From contig JARWSJ010000001.1 in NCBI GenBank assembly GCA_029906195.1, positions 1,302,001 to 1,366,000 on the forward strand: a stretch of DNA of 64,000 nt, read 5' to 3'. Below, in pieces: positions 9,255-18,444 of the stretch. This DNA is from Chitinophagaceae bacterium 26-R-25. GTDB taxonomy: Bacteria > Bacteroidota > Bacteroidia > Chitinophagales > Chitinophagaceae. Position numbers and translations under genes: made by a program. Below the pieces are notes generated by a model, which made no database searches, was not told where the DNA came from, and worked only from the letters and a program-made list of their open reading frames with translations. Each line of letters starts with the position of its first letter. Positions within the stretch are counted from its first letter, which is position 1.

Positions 9255-12200
9255 ATGAGAACAAAAGCATTTGCATTATTTATTTTATTAACCCTGTCAC
9301 TTACATCCTATGCCACAACGTTTGTGGTTACCTCCTATGCCGATAGCGGCCCGGGAACTCTCAGAGAAGCCATTCAGATGGCGAATGCAAATGGAACGAC
9401 AGCCAATGACATTATCCAATTCAATATTCCTGATCTCATTTTTAATAACAGAATTATCAATCTCGTTGATGAATTACCGGCATTAACCTCTAATATTATT
9501 ATCGACGGCACCTCACAGCCGGGAGAATTTTACGGCAATACGGATGCAAAAATTTGTTTAAAAAAAGATAGCTATGCTGCTTCATTTTCTGTGCTCAAAA
9601 TAGAAAATGCAACCAATGTTAAAATATATGGCTTATACCTGTATTATGGTTATTGGGAGGGTCTTTTTACCCCGCCCTTGTACAGGTCTAACTTCCTGTA
9701 CGGAATAAATCTTATCAATTCTTTTAACATCGAAATTGGGGCACCGCATAAGGGGAATGTAATCAATGGCGCAGTACATGGAATATTCTCTAATTCAGAT
9801 TCTTGCAGGGGTGTTAAGATTAGCAGCAACTATATAGGATTGGGCCAATACTATGATAATTCTACGCTTGATATTGACGATGTTGTGTTGCCTGTAGAGT
9901 GTGCGATAACTTTATCGAACGTAAAAGATATTACGATAGGTGGAACGACTGCTGAAGAGGGCAATGTGATCAATGGAAACAGAGGGATTAATATTGACAG
10001 TAAATATCCTACCAATAACGGATTTATTAAAATTCAGAATAACATTTTTAACAGGTGGTTTGACAGAAAGAAACTCTTACGCACTTCTGATTTCTGGGAC
10101 AGGCATATCAATATTGGCAGAAGCCGGAACAATAGTGTTTCATGGACATTGGAACATACCATTGATTATGAGGTAACGATGACCGACAATGAAATACCCA
10201 GCGGTGCACAGTTCTCCTATCTTAGCAAACCATTTGTTGTTCAACGGAATGTATTTGACGAAGATTACAGAGGCGACTACCTGGTGAAATTTGATGCCTA
10301 CAAATGTTCGGGAGGAGGCCTTGTGGGAGGAGAGGATGAAAGCAACGGTAATACTTTTTACAACCCCAAAGCGAATGATTACTCCAATTCGCTGGTCGTC
10401 GAGCAATCGGGCCCTGTTACTATTCTTAAAAATGTCTTCTATTGTAATTCGATATATCGCTCAACGACCGCCGTAAATAGCAGCATCTATACCATACCAT
10501 TTGCACAGGTGGATAATACTACCGACAATTCTGTAAGCGGCCGGGCCACCCCTAATTGCAGGATAGATTTATATTATGATGATGAATGCACTGCCTGCGA
10601 AGGAAAAAAATATATTGCGTCGGTTACTGCCGATGCTACAGGCAAATGGACATACAATGCGAATATAACAGGAGTCATAATTGCCACAGCTACAGATAAA
10701 AATGGTTACACCAGTTCATTTTCAAATCCCACTTTTAACCTCGACCATAAAGTGATCAAACAGCCCACGTGCGGGAAAAAAAATGGGAGCATTACCAATA
10801 TCAAGTCAGAAGGTGGAGAATCATATTTTTGGATCAACCTTACCACTAAAGATACCGTTAGTCATTCCTTAGATTTGGAAATGGCAGGACCGGGAGAGTA
10901 TCTTTTATTTGCGCGGCATGGAGCCACTTGTATTAGTCCTATTTGGCAAAGCATTGTGCTGCAGGATTATTCTCCTAAAATATACAATAATTGGGCGGTG
11001 ATTACACAACCAAGTTGTGGAAAATTCAATGGACTTATTTACAATGTATCAATACGAAACAGAAATAATTCCGTTGTTGAATGGAATAATGAAAGGGTTA
11101 CCATGACATCAGATGATTTTACTAAAGGCAATCTTTCTGCAGGCAAATACATGTTAGTGGTAAGAGATACGATAGCCGGATGCAGTGATACTGCAACCTA
11201 TACACTCGTCAACCTCTCCGGGCCAACTTTACTGTTGGATAATATGCAAATAACCCACGCAACCTGTAGCCAAACAAATGGCAGCATTACAAATATCAGT
11301 TCAGATAACGTAACAGGGACTCCCTTTATTCAATGGGTAGATTCACTGGGTAAAGGAGTTGGAAACACAATGAACCTGAACAACGTCGCGCCAGGCAAAT
11401 ACAAGTTGAAATTTAAAGACAAGAGTACTTGTGACACAATCATTACACCATTTTATACCATTCAGGATTTAGGCAAGATCACCATTGATACTTCTGCCAT
11501 GAAAGTGAATGCCAGTAACTGTTGGGAGGCATCGGGCACTGTAAAAGGGATCAACATAAACGGGGCAACAGACTATCAATGGACCAATTCAGACGGAGAG
11601 ATAATTAGTCAGCAAATAGACCCTGGCTTTCTGCTTCCGGGAAGATATATTTTGAAGGCAAACAATTCTTACGGTTGTGAAAAAAGCACCAAGCCGATTA
11701 CAGTAGCCATTGGTACCGGGTTGAGTAACATATTCCTGCCAGTTCCCGAGTCAAATCCGGGGATTTGCAATATCGCTGACGGGTATATAAGATTCAACAA
11801 TTACAACAACCCTGCAAACTATATTTTTCGCTGGGTTGATAGTAGTAGCAAGGCCACCGTGGGCCGCAATTTGAACCTTGAAAATATTATCGGCGGAACA
11901 TTTTATTTATATGCGCAAAATTCGAAAGGATGCGAGCAAATGGTATTCTCGGGGAATGTGAAGGCTACTGCTTTACCTAATTTTCAAGAAGCAAATGTAA
12001 AAGTGACCGATGATATTTGCAGCCAGGAAAAAGGAGCCATTACCAACATTGCGATAGAACCAAATACCGGCTTTCCTTCGTTTTCCTATGCATGGTACAA
12101 TGAGCAAAACAACATTGCAGCAACGAGCAAAGATTTAACAAATGTGAAGAGCGGAAAATATTTTCTGATAGTGAAGGATAGCAAAGATTGTAAAGATACC

Positions 12201-12761
12201 AGTCGCGTTTATACAATTGCGAACCAGTTGCAGAACTACTCTAAACCAATGTATGCGGAATTGACCATTGCCAAAGGAAGCGCAGCAACATTGAATGTAC
12301 AAAATGCACAATCCGGCACTTATCAATTATTTGGTTCGTCTTCTTCCACACTGGCGATTGCGGAAAATACCTCCGGCAACTTCACCACCGGAAATCTGTT
12401 TGCTGACACAACTGTTTATGTGAAAGTTAAAACGGGTTTGTGTGAAAGCGAGCGCACTGCAATACACATCAAGGTTGTCGACGAAACGAAAGTTTATGTG
12501 CCTAACGGATTTACACCCAATGCAGACGGCAAAAATGATGTACTAAAACCAATTGTATTTGGCATATTACAACTTGATTTCTTTACCATTTATAATCGCT
12601 GGGGCAAAGCAGTTTTTACAACAAAAGATTTAACGAAAGGGTGGAACGGAAACATCAACCAGCTTCCGGCACCTGACGGAGTATATATTTGGATGCTTCA
12701 GGGAAAAGATTTCAGAGGCAATATTGTGCAATTAAAAGGAAGCTTCGTCCTGTTGAGATAA
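9255..12761 (+). CDS. T9SS-exported beta-helix protein with SprB-like repeats
   Basis: A secreted or surface protein of 1168 residues. A signal peptide (MRTKAFALFILLTLSLTSYA) is followed by a right-handed beta-helix region of about 450 residues. It opens with the PMP/CSLREA-like pattern VTSYADSGPGTLREAIQMA and contains IIIDGTSQPG and GNVINGNRGINI. Six divergent SprB-like repeats of about 75-85 residues follow, each built as Cys, NGSITNI-like, W and LxxGKYxL. The end is the type B gliding-motility/CHU_C sorting domain (VYVPNGFTPNADGKNDVL, IYNRWGKAVF, APDGVYIWMLQG, KGSFVLLR), read by the type IX secretion system. Role: inferred adhesin or surface-layer protein. The ATG at 9255 is preferred because the promoter box at 9202 lies downstream of the earlier TTG at 9150. 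Confidence 0.88.
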   Translation: MRTKAFALFILLTLSLTSYATTFVVTSYADSGPGTLREAIQMANANGTTANDIIQFNIPDLIFNNRIINLVDELPALTSNIIIDGTSQPGEFYGNTDAKICLKKDSYAASFSVLKIENATNVKIYGLYLYYGYWEGLFTPPLYRSNFLYGINLINSFNIEIGAPHKGNVINGAVHGIFSNSDSCRGVKISSNYIGLGQYYDNSTLDIDDVVLPVECAITLSNVKDITIGGTTAEEGNVINGNRGINIDSKYPTNNGFIKIQNNIFNRWFDRKKLLRTSDFWDRHINIGRSRNNSVSWTLEHTIDYEVTMTDNEIPSGAQFSYLSKPFVVQRNVFDEDYRGDYLVKFDAYKCSGGGLVGGEDESNGNTFYNPKANDYSNSLVVEQSGPVTILKNVFYCNSIYRSTTAVNSSIYTIPFAQVDNTTDNSVSGRATPNCRIDLYYDDECTACEGKKYIASVTADATGKWTYNANITGVIIATATDKNGYTSSFSNPTFNLDHKVIKQPTCGKKNGSITNIKSEGGESYFWINLTTKDTVSHSLDLEMAGPGEYLLFARHGATCISPIWQSIVLQDYSPKIYNNWAVITQPSCGKFNGLIYNVSIRNRNNSVVEWNNERVTMTSDDFTKGNLSAGKYMLVVRDTIAGCSDTATYTLVNLSGPTLLLDNMQITHATCSQTNGSITNISSDNVTGTPFIQWVDSLGKGVGNTMNLNNVAPGKYKLKFKDKSTCDTIITPFYTIQDLGKITIDTSAMKVNASNCWEASGTVKGININGATDYQWTNSDGEIISQQIDPGFLLPGRYILKANNSYGCEKSTKPITVAIGTGLSNIFLPVPESNPGICNIADGYIRFNNYNNPANYIFRWVDSSSKATVGRNLNLENIIGGTFYLYAQNSKGCEQMVFSGNVKATALPNFQEANVKVTDDICSQEKGAITNIAIEPNTGFPSFSYAWYNEQNNIAATSKDLTNVKSGKYFLIVKDSKDCKDTSRVYTIANQLQNYSKPMYAELTIAKGSAATLNVQNAQSGTYQLFGSSSSTLAIAENTSGNFTTGNLFADTTVYVKVKTGLCESERTAIHIKVVDETKVYVPNGFTPNADGKNDVLKPIVFGILQLDFFTIYNRWGKAVFTTKDLTKGWNGNINQLPAPDGVYIWMLQGKDFRGNIVQLKGSFVLLR

Positions 12762-12857
12762 AACGGCGCACGTTTAAATTCGAAGAATTCAGTGGTTCTG
12801 GCACTTATTTGAAAAGAAAAACGGACTGTGTTTTTCCGGAGACATTTCAAAGTGACA

Positions 12858-13646
12858 TCAATATTTTGAAAGCATTTTTGAAAGATTTTGAAGGGTGTCC
12901 AGGTGATCATCTGATAACGCTTGTAACTGCCTGTTTAGATCTGCTATTTTTTTTGTAAAAGCTGTATATCTTTCTTTATGGAAATCCTGCAATTCAATTG
13001 AATAATATTTTGATCGATCGGCAGCGGTTTTTCCGTTTGGCAAATCATCTTCCATCAGCATCTGATAATACCCGATTTTGTCAATCACTTCTAATTGCAG
13101 TTCAGCGTGCATAGATAGTATTGCATCGTCCTGGTAATCTAATAAATCAGACATTTTAGTTTTGAATCGATCTCTAGCCTCAGTCAAAAATAGCGGGCCA
13201 TTATTATACATTGAAAGATATTCGTCACGCCTTTCAGTTAAATCATTTTGTAATTTATCAAGTTCATTTTTAATAAAATTATCTAAGTCGTTATGATCAA
13301 AACTTGTATGTAAAGGCGGCATGTCAATTTTAAGCGATGGTCTTTTTATATTTCGGAAGCCCGTTTTAAAAAGAAAACTGATTGTCGAATGCTCCTTGGT
13401 TACTGTGTATATAAGACACATTATTGCTATTGGGATTGCCACCCAGATTAATCCTGAGATGAGTACAATTATTTTGAGCAGACCTGATATTGCTTTTGAG
13501 CGTCCATCTAAAAATGTAAAGAATTCACCGAGCTCTTTGTCAAAGAATAGCCAGCATACTCCAGATGTAAATACAATTGTAGAGAGAGTTACTAATCCAA
13601 CGATCGCAAGAAATGATTCAATCCTTCTTTTTGTTTTTGGATGCAT
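12858..13646 (-). CDS. Hypothetical membrane protein with long coiled-coil tail
   Basis: A 262-residue protein not assigned to a known family. Two transmembrane helices lie near the N-terminus (about 12-33 and 55-80: LLKIIVLISGLIWVAIPIAI). The remaining two thirds are highly charged and helical (FIKNELDKLQNDLTERRDEY, FTKKIADLNRQLQALSDDHL), likely a cytoplasmic coiled coil. It converges on the T9SS protein gene, with 96 bp between the stops. The 181 bp upstream (13647-13827) hold no recognisable gene. Confidence 0.65.
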   Translation of the reverse strand: MHPKTKRRIESFLAIVGLVTLSTIVFTSGVCWLFFDKELGEFFTFLDGRSKAISGLLKIIVLISGLIWVAIPIAIMCLIYTVTKEHSTISFLFKTGFRNIKRPSLKIDMPPLHTSFDHNDLDNFIKNELDKLQNDLTERRDEYLSMYNNGPLFLTEARDRFKTKMSDLLDYQDDAILSMHAELQLEVIDKIGYYQMLMEDDLPNGKTAADRSKYYSIELQDFHKERYTAFTKKIADLNRQLQALSDDHLDTLQNLSKMLSKY

Positions 13647-13827
13647 GATGCCTGGTTTTATTTCAATGAAAGGGTGGATGCATAAGATGTTTATATATTA
13701 GTTTTGGTTGTATATGGCAAGTACGGCCATTGATAAATATCCACATTGGTTGGGCTATTGAGCTCTTGCGGCTAAAACTTATATACTTTGTAAACGAGGC
13801 TCATAAGGCAGTCTACTTCTTTTGACA

Positions 13828-14496
13828 TCAAACTTTATCAGTTGCCGGTATATAGCCGAATTTTTCGAGGTCATTGTTGCTCTTTAAAAGATGTGTTTTG
13901 CCATCTTTTAGCACATAGGCAGTATCGGCAATATCCAGTATTGCGTTGTACAAGTGATCCGTAAGAATAATTCCTTTGTTAAACTTTTCTTCAATAATCA
14001 GCTGGCTGATTTTTTCTATTTGCAACGGCATTAAATGAGTAAATGGTTCATCCAATATGACGAACTGCGTTTTTGATTTTAGTATCAGATAAGTTTCAAA
14101 GAAACGCCTTTCTCCTCCGGATAAATTGCTGACACGCTGATTTCGTTTGGCGCTGAATTCAGGAAATCGATCTGCGAATTCGGTAAAGTCCAATTCGAAA
14201 TCTTCAAAAATGCGTTTCAGTCTTAAAAACCCGGGAACAAAATTGAACTGCGGCAAATATCGTAGTAAATCAGGCCTCTTGAAAGGATAAGGTATTTGTT
14301 GGCTGTCAAATCGAACTGATTTATCCTGCGTCTCCAATTCGCCGTATATGATCTTAAATAGCGAAGTCTTGCCTTGCCCATTTCGACCCAATAGTGCGGT
14401 AATATTTGCAGTCTCGCATTTTAAATACACATCAGATAATATCAATCTTTCTCCAAACGAAAGACGAATGCTGTCTACCTCTAGAAAGTGCTTCAT
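13828..14496 (-). CDS. ABC transporter ATP-binding protein
   Basis: A 222-residue ABC ATPase that powers transport by its membrane partner. Walker A is GRNGQGKTS (residues 37-45), the signature is NLSGGERR, Walker B is FVILDEPF and the switch His is in ILTDHLYN. All key residues are present, so it should be active. Its start overlaps the stop of the upstream membrane gene by 4 bp (ATGA), indicating a two-gene operon. With such a small partner it may serve export or self-protection, but no substrate can be named. Confidence 0.88.
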   Translation of the reverse strand: MKHFLEVDSIRLSFGERLILSDVYLKCETANITALLGRNGQGKTSLFKIIYGELETQDKSVRFDSQQIPYPFKRPDLLRYLPQFNFVPGFLRLKRIFEDFELDFTEFADRFPEFSAKRNQRVSNLSGGERRFFETYLILKSKTQFVILDEPFTHLMPLQIEKISQLIIEEKFNKGIILTDHLYNAILDIADTAYVLKDGKTHLLKSNNDLEKFGYIPATDKV

Positions 14497-14804
14497 CGTA
14501 ATTTATTTACCTGAACAATTGTGAAGAGATACAATAGAATATCGAAAATTAGTGTCGTTGACCATAAAATCTTCTTTGACACTCCCAGGTTCTGATAGTA
14601 ATAAAACTCGCGGCTTTTATGGCTTCTGATAAAACGGTATATAATAAACAGCGTTGCCAGTTTGCCCCAGAACAGTGTAGTGAAAATGGGATAGCCATAT
14701 TCCCAGAATAAATACGAGAAAGCAAATGTTAACAGGAAACTTGCAAAAAAATAACTACGATAGAAGGTTAGAATCACTCGCGTCTTAAACAAAAAAGTCT
14801 TCAT
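14493..14804 (-). CDS. Small membrane protein, partner of ABC ATPase
   Basis: A 103-residue, strongly hydrophobic protein with about three transmembrane helices (SYFFASFLLTFAFSYLFW, FTTLFWGKLATLFIIYRF, LIFDILLYLFTIV). The motif YYYQNLGVSKKILW between helices resembles the coupling loops of permeases that face an ABC ATPase. It is first in a minus-strand operon with the ATPase, overlapping it by 4 bp. It is far shorter than ordinary ABC permeases and would have to oligomerise, or act with another subunit, to form a channel. Confidence 0.72.
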   Translation of the reverse strand: MKTFLFKTRVILTFYRSYFFASFLLTFAFSYLFWEYGYPIFTTLFWGKLATLFIIYRFIRSHKSREFYYYQNLGVSKKILWSTTLIFDILLYLFTIVQVNKLR

Positions 14805-14953
14805 GTAGTTGCTTTTTTATGGTTATAAATATAGCGTGTCAATCATTTCAATTTTGTTAAATGCTATTTTTCAAACGGTCAATAGGTGGTCGGCGCTGAA
14901 AAATAGTACCATAAATCCATATAATAGTTAGAGCAAAAAATAGCCGTTGAAAT

Positions 14954-14961
14954 TAGTTTTG
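14954..14961 (+). promoter_or_regulatory. Bacteroidota -7 promoter box
   Basis: TAGTTTTG fits TAnnTTTG and lies 38 bp before the ATG at 15000. A start at the in-frame TTG 14973 would leave almost no leader, so this box supports the later ATG. It sits in the 195-bp divergent gap between the ABC operon and the catabolic island, and no -33 box at good spacing was seen. Confidence 0.4.
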
Positions 14962-14999
14962 ATTCCGACGAATTGCAGCAATGCGATCAGCCTAAAACT

Positions 15000-15950
15000 A
15001 TGATAACTGCTATGGACAACAATTACGAGCGACAGCCTGTACTAATATGGGGAAATGGGAAATTATCACACAGCATCGCCGTTTGCCTTTTGCAGGCAAA
15101 TAATACGGTGACTCTGATAACTGAAGATGAACAATCGACTGACTGCATACGGCAACATTGCAACGAAGTATATAAAGCTAAAGGGAAGAAAATCTCACTT
15201 GATCGATTGCACATCACAACGCAGCCCTGTGAGGTAAAAAATTATGGACTGGCAATAATTGTTACCGGCGAAGATGCAGCAGAAAAAAAGACAGCGATCT
15301 ATCATGTAGAGCAATTGGTCGGTAATGAAACAATCATCGCGGTAAACATGGAAAGCATTGCATTAAAAGAATTACAAAATGCCTGCCGTCAACCGCAGCG
15401 ACTGATGGGATTAAATTGGACAGAACCCGCACACACAACGTATTTCCTTGAAATCATTACAAACGAAATTACCAATAAAGTATTGGCCGCAGCGTTACTA
15501 AGCCTTGCGAAAAAAAGCTGGAACAAGGACCCCTACATCATTAACGGAGAAGTAAGCATCCGTGCCAAAATGTTGTACGCAATGGCGCGGGAAGCATTCT
15601 ACCTTGTACACAATGGCTATGCCTCAATAGAAGATGTGGATCGTGCATGCAGGAATGATGCCGGATATTATCTGCCTTTTGCAGGCAACTTCCGGTACAT
15701 GGACCTCATGGGCACCTACGCTTATGGGCTGGTAATGAAGGACCTCAATCGCGAATTATCACGATCATCAAAGGCACCCGCATTTTTCCAGGAAATCATG
15801 GCGCAGGGCGGCCTCGGCATGGACAATGGTTTTGGCTTCTATGATTATGAAGACAATGCAGCAGAAAAGTGGAAAGAGATGGTTGGAAGATTCAGTCATG
15901 AAGTGCAACACATCATACGTAAATATCCATTTGGCGATGAAGGAAAATGA
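15000..15950 (+). CDS. 3-hydroxyacyl-CoA dehydrogenase-like protein lacking most catalytic residues
   Basis: A 316-residue paralogue of the intact dehydrogenase at 35733, readable end to end. The Rossmann motif is GNGKLS (residues 18-23) where the paralogue has GLGLMG, so the third Gly is Ser. The catalytic Ser is Glu118 (NMES instead of NTSA), the catalytic His is Asn139 (GLNWTEP instead of GIHWAEP) and the catalytic Asn is Ile187. The paired Glu (Glu151) is kept. The C-terminal helical domain is well preserved (YAMAREAFYLVHNGYASIEDVDRAC). It may bind a ligand, act as a non-catalytic subunit or catalyse a different reaction. The ATG at 15000 is preferred over TTG 14973 because of the promoter box at 14954; ATG 15012 is also possible. 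Confidence 0.8.
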   Translation: MITAMDNNYERQPVLIWGNGKLSHSIAVCLLQANNTVTLITEDEQSTDCIRQHCNEVYKAKGKKISLDRLHITTQPCEVKNYGLAIIVTGEDAAEKKTAIYHVEQLVGNETIIAVNMESIALKELQNACRQPQRLMGLNWTEPAHTTYFLEIITNEITNKVLAAALLSLAKKSWNKDPYIINGEVSIRAKMLYAMAREAFYLVHNGYASIEDVDRACRNDAGYYLPFAGNFRYMDLMGTYAYGLVMKDLNRELSRSSKAPAFFQEIMAQGGLGMDNGFGFYDYEDNAAEKWKEMVGRFSHEVQHIIRKYPFGDEGK

Positions 15951-15981
15951 GTTTGAACAAAATGATCAGTAAAAAACTGCA

Positions 15982-17064
15982 ATGAAAAAGACATTGATAT
16001 TTGATGCACACCTTGACCTTGCGATGAATGCCATCGAGTGGAACCGCGATCTTTCTCGTCCACTGCATGAGATCAGAGAAAGGGAGATGCACATGAAAGA
16101 TAAGCCGGACAGGGGACGGGGCACCGTATGTCTGCCGGAACTGAGAAAAGGCAAAATAGCACTGGTAGTCGCCACACAAATTTCCCGGGTAACAGCGAGT
16201 GGCAGCTCGCTGCCCGGGTGGCACTCACCACAGCAGGCGTGGGCCATGACACAGGCGCAGCTTGCGTGGTACAAAGAAATGGAAGCAATGGATGAGATGG
16301 TGCAGATTACAAATATTACAGAACTCGATGCCCATCTTGCTTTATGGAACGATGAAAGCATAGAGGATGATAAGAAACCCATCGGCTATATTCTAAGTCT
16401 CGAAGGCGCTGATTCGCTCGTAGACATTTCATACCTGCACAGGGCACATGAATACGGACTCAGGGCAATGGGGCTCTCGCACTTTGGGCCCGGGAGATAT
16501 GCGCCCGGCACCAAAACACAGGGCAGCATCAAGCCATTGGGTAAAGACCTGTTGAAAGAAATGAGCAGGCTGAATATTATCCTCGACGTAACACATCTTA
16601 CTGATGATGGATTTGATGAAGCGATGAAAATATACCGAGGCCCCATATGGGCGAGCCATCACAACGTAAGAAGTCTTGTACCAACACAACGCCAGTTAAC
16701 TGACGACCAGATAAAACAATTACTCGATCATGGCGCTGTAATCGGCGGCATGCTTGATTGCTGGGCAATGGATATCCGTTTCATTGATACTGTCTCTGAC
16801 CCTTGGCAACTGGATATAAAAATGGAAAAACTGATTGATCACTGGGACCATATTTGTCAGATAGCCGGCAACAGCTATCATGTTGCAATTGGCAGCGATC
16901 TTGATGGTATCTTTGGCACCGAACAATCACCCTGGGATTTGGACAGCATCGCTGATCTTCAAAAGTATCAATCGCTACTTTTGAAACGTGGATACACGCA
17001 AGACGATGTGGAGAATATATTTCACAAGAACTGGATCAGGTTCCTGCGCAATGCCTGGGCGTGA
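15982..17064 (+). CDS. M19-family (renal-type) membrane dipeptidase
   Basis: A 360-residue zinc peptidase of family M19, whose members cut dipeptides, often with a D-residue at the C-terminal side. Metal ligands are visible as DAHLD (His10, Asp12), LSLEGAD (Glu), VTHL and SHHNVRSL (His pair), and AIGSDLDG near the C-terminus (Asp). No signal peptide is seen, so it should be cytoplasmic. It lies 31 bp after the dehydrogenase-like gene and 23 bp before a D-threonine-aldolase-like gene. This suggests processing of D-amino-acid-containing dipeptides or amides in one pathway. Confidence 0.9.
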   Translation: MKKTLIFDAHLDLAMNAIEWNRDLSRPLHEIREREMHMKDKPDRGRGTVCLPELRKGKIALVVATQISRVTASGSSLPGWHSPQQAWAMTQAQLAWYKEMEAMDEMVQITNITELDAHLALWNDESIEDDKKPIGYILSLEGADSLVDISYLHRAHEYGLRAMGLSHFGPGRYAPGTKTQGSIKPLGKDLLKEMSRLNIILDVTHLTDDGFDEAMKIYRGPIWASHHNVRSLVPTQRQLTDDQIKQLLDHGAVIGGMLDCWAMDIRFIDTVSDPWQLDIKMEKLIDHWDHICQIAGNSYHVAIGSDLDGIFGTEQSPWDLDSIADLQKYQSLLLKRGYTQDDVENIFHKNWIRFLRNAWA

Positions 17065-17087
17065 TGGGCACAACAAATTGATACACC

Positions 17088-18203
17088 ATGACAACGAACA
17101 ACTGGTACGATATTGCCGACAGCAGCACGATAGATTCTCCCGCATTGATTTTCTATGCGGACAGAATCCGGGAGAATGTGAAACTGATAAAACAAATGAT
17201 CGGCGACCCGTTGCGCCTGCGCCCACATGTGAAAACACACAAGACAAAAGAAGCAACGCAGATGTTGATGGATGCTGGTATCCGAAAATTTAAATGCGCC
17301 ACCATTGCAGAAGCAGAAATGCTCGGAATGGTGCAGGCTCCCGATGTATTGCTGGCGTACCAACCAGTAGGGCCGAAGTTGCAACGTTTCATTTCATTAA
17401 TAAAAAATTATCCGGCTACTCAATTTGCGTGTCTTGTAGACAATAAAAACGTGGCGGACGATATTTCCAGTGCCGCAATTAAAGAAAACATAGTCATTCC
17501 AGTTTTCATTGATTTAAACGTTGGCATGAACAGAACAGGTATTGCGCCAGGTGACGAATCCCTTGATCTTTATAAACACTGCGCTACACTCAAAGGAATT
17601 TTATTTGCAGGACTTCATTTTTACGATGGCCACATTAAAGAGATCGATCTTGAAAAACGTCGTGTTGAGTGCGATGAAATTTTGTTGTCTGTTCGACAGT
17701 TAGCAACAGCGATCAAGAATGCCGGCCATTCCGATGTACAACTGGTAGGAGGTGGCTCTCCGTCATTTCCCATATATGCACAGGAGAGTGATGTAGAATG
17801 CAGCCCCGGTACATTTATATTCTGGGACAAAGGCTACAGCAACGGTTTGCCTGAACAAAAATTTCTCACTGCAGCCCTGGTGATGACAAGAGTCGTATCG
17901 CAACCCGCTGATGGGTTGATATGTGTTGACATGGGTCACAAAGCCATTGCAGCAGAAAATTTATTGGCCAATCGTTTCTATTTTCTCAATGCACCGGACG
18001 TAACACCGGTAGGTCAAAGCGAAGAACATCTTGTATTGAAGACGAATGATTCTCATTCATGGAAGATGGGAGATATCCTATATGCATTGCCTATGCACAT
18101 TTGCCCAACAGTTGCATTATATAAAAATGCTATAATAGTGGAAAGTGGCGCTGTTACAGGATACTGGGACATCATCGCAAGAGACCGCAAAATCTGTTAT
18201 TAG
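17088..18203 (+). CDS. D-threonine aldolase / D-serine dehydratase-like PLP enzyme
   Basis: A 371-residue fold-type III PLP enzyme. The N-terminal alanine-racemase-like barrel has the PLP lysine in RPHVKTHKT (Lys49). It also carries DLNVGMNRTG, GLHFYDGH and LVGGGSPSFPIY. The C-terminal D-serine dehydratase-like domain has the metal-site pattern PMHICPTVALY (His, Cys). Family members cleave beta-hydroxy D-amino acids to glycine plus an aldehyde, or deaminate D-serine; which applies here is not readable. It is cytoplasmic, with no signal peptide, and likely co-transcribed with the dipeptidase. Confidence 0.88.
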   Translation: MTTNNWYDIADSSTIDSPALIFYADRIRENVKLIKQMIGDPLRLRPHVKTHKTKEATQMLMDAGIRKFKCATIAEAEMLGMVQAPDVLLAYQPVGPKLQRFISLIKNYPATQFACLVDNKNVADDISSAAIKENIVIPVFIDLNVGMNRTGIAPGDESLDLYKHCATLKGILFAGLHFYDGHIKEIDLEKRRVECDEILLSVRQLATAIKNAGHSDVQLVGGGSPSFPIYAQESDVECSPGTFIFWDKGYSNGLPEQKFLTAALVMTRVVSQPADGLICVDMGHKAIAAENLLANRFYFLNAPDVTPVGQSEEHLVLKTNDSHSWKMGDILYALPMHICPTVALYKNAIIVESGAVTGYWDIIARDRKICY

Positions 18204-18364
18204 CACCAGTTATTACATATAAAACTCATATCAACACTTATTATAACCGGAGAAGGTTAATAATTGGTTGATACCTGCGCATTCTTTATTTTCATTGCTT
18301 ATCCTTATTATATTTTTTTACAAACCTGTCTTCTGAAAAATAGTATTACTAATACAAACAATAG

Positions 18365-18398
18365 TTGAAGAAATTTCTATTCTATCAAATTATTTTTG
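18365..18398 (+). promoter_or_regulatory. Promoter upstream of the glycosidase/SusC segment
   Basis: TTG (18365-18367) and TATTTTTG (18391-18398) are 23 bp apart, matching the Bacteroidota -33/-7 pattern (TTG, 17-23 bp, TAnnTTTG). The box lies 47 bp before the ATG at 18445, in the 229-bp gap after the D-TA gene. It suggests that the second block of the island can be transcribed on its own. Confidence 0.5.
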
Positions 18399-18444
18399 GT
18401 TGTATTAAAAGTTAAACTAACGATCTGCTTAAATGTATTACGCT

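Noticed and set aside
10740-12230. Regular repeats that might suggest a CRISPR array
   Set aside because: The periodicity is at the protein level (SprB-like units of 75-85 residues) and the DNA repeats are not conserved; no short direct repeats with unique spacers are present.
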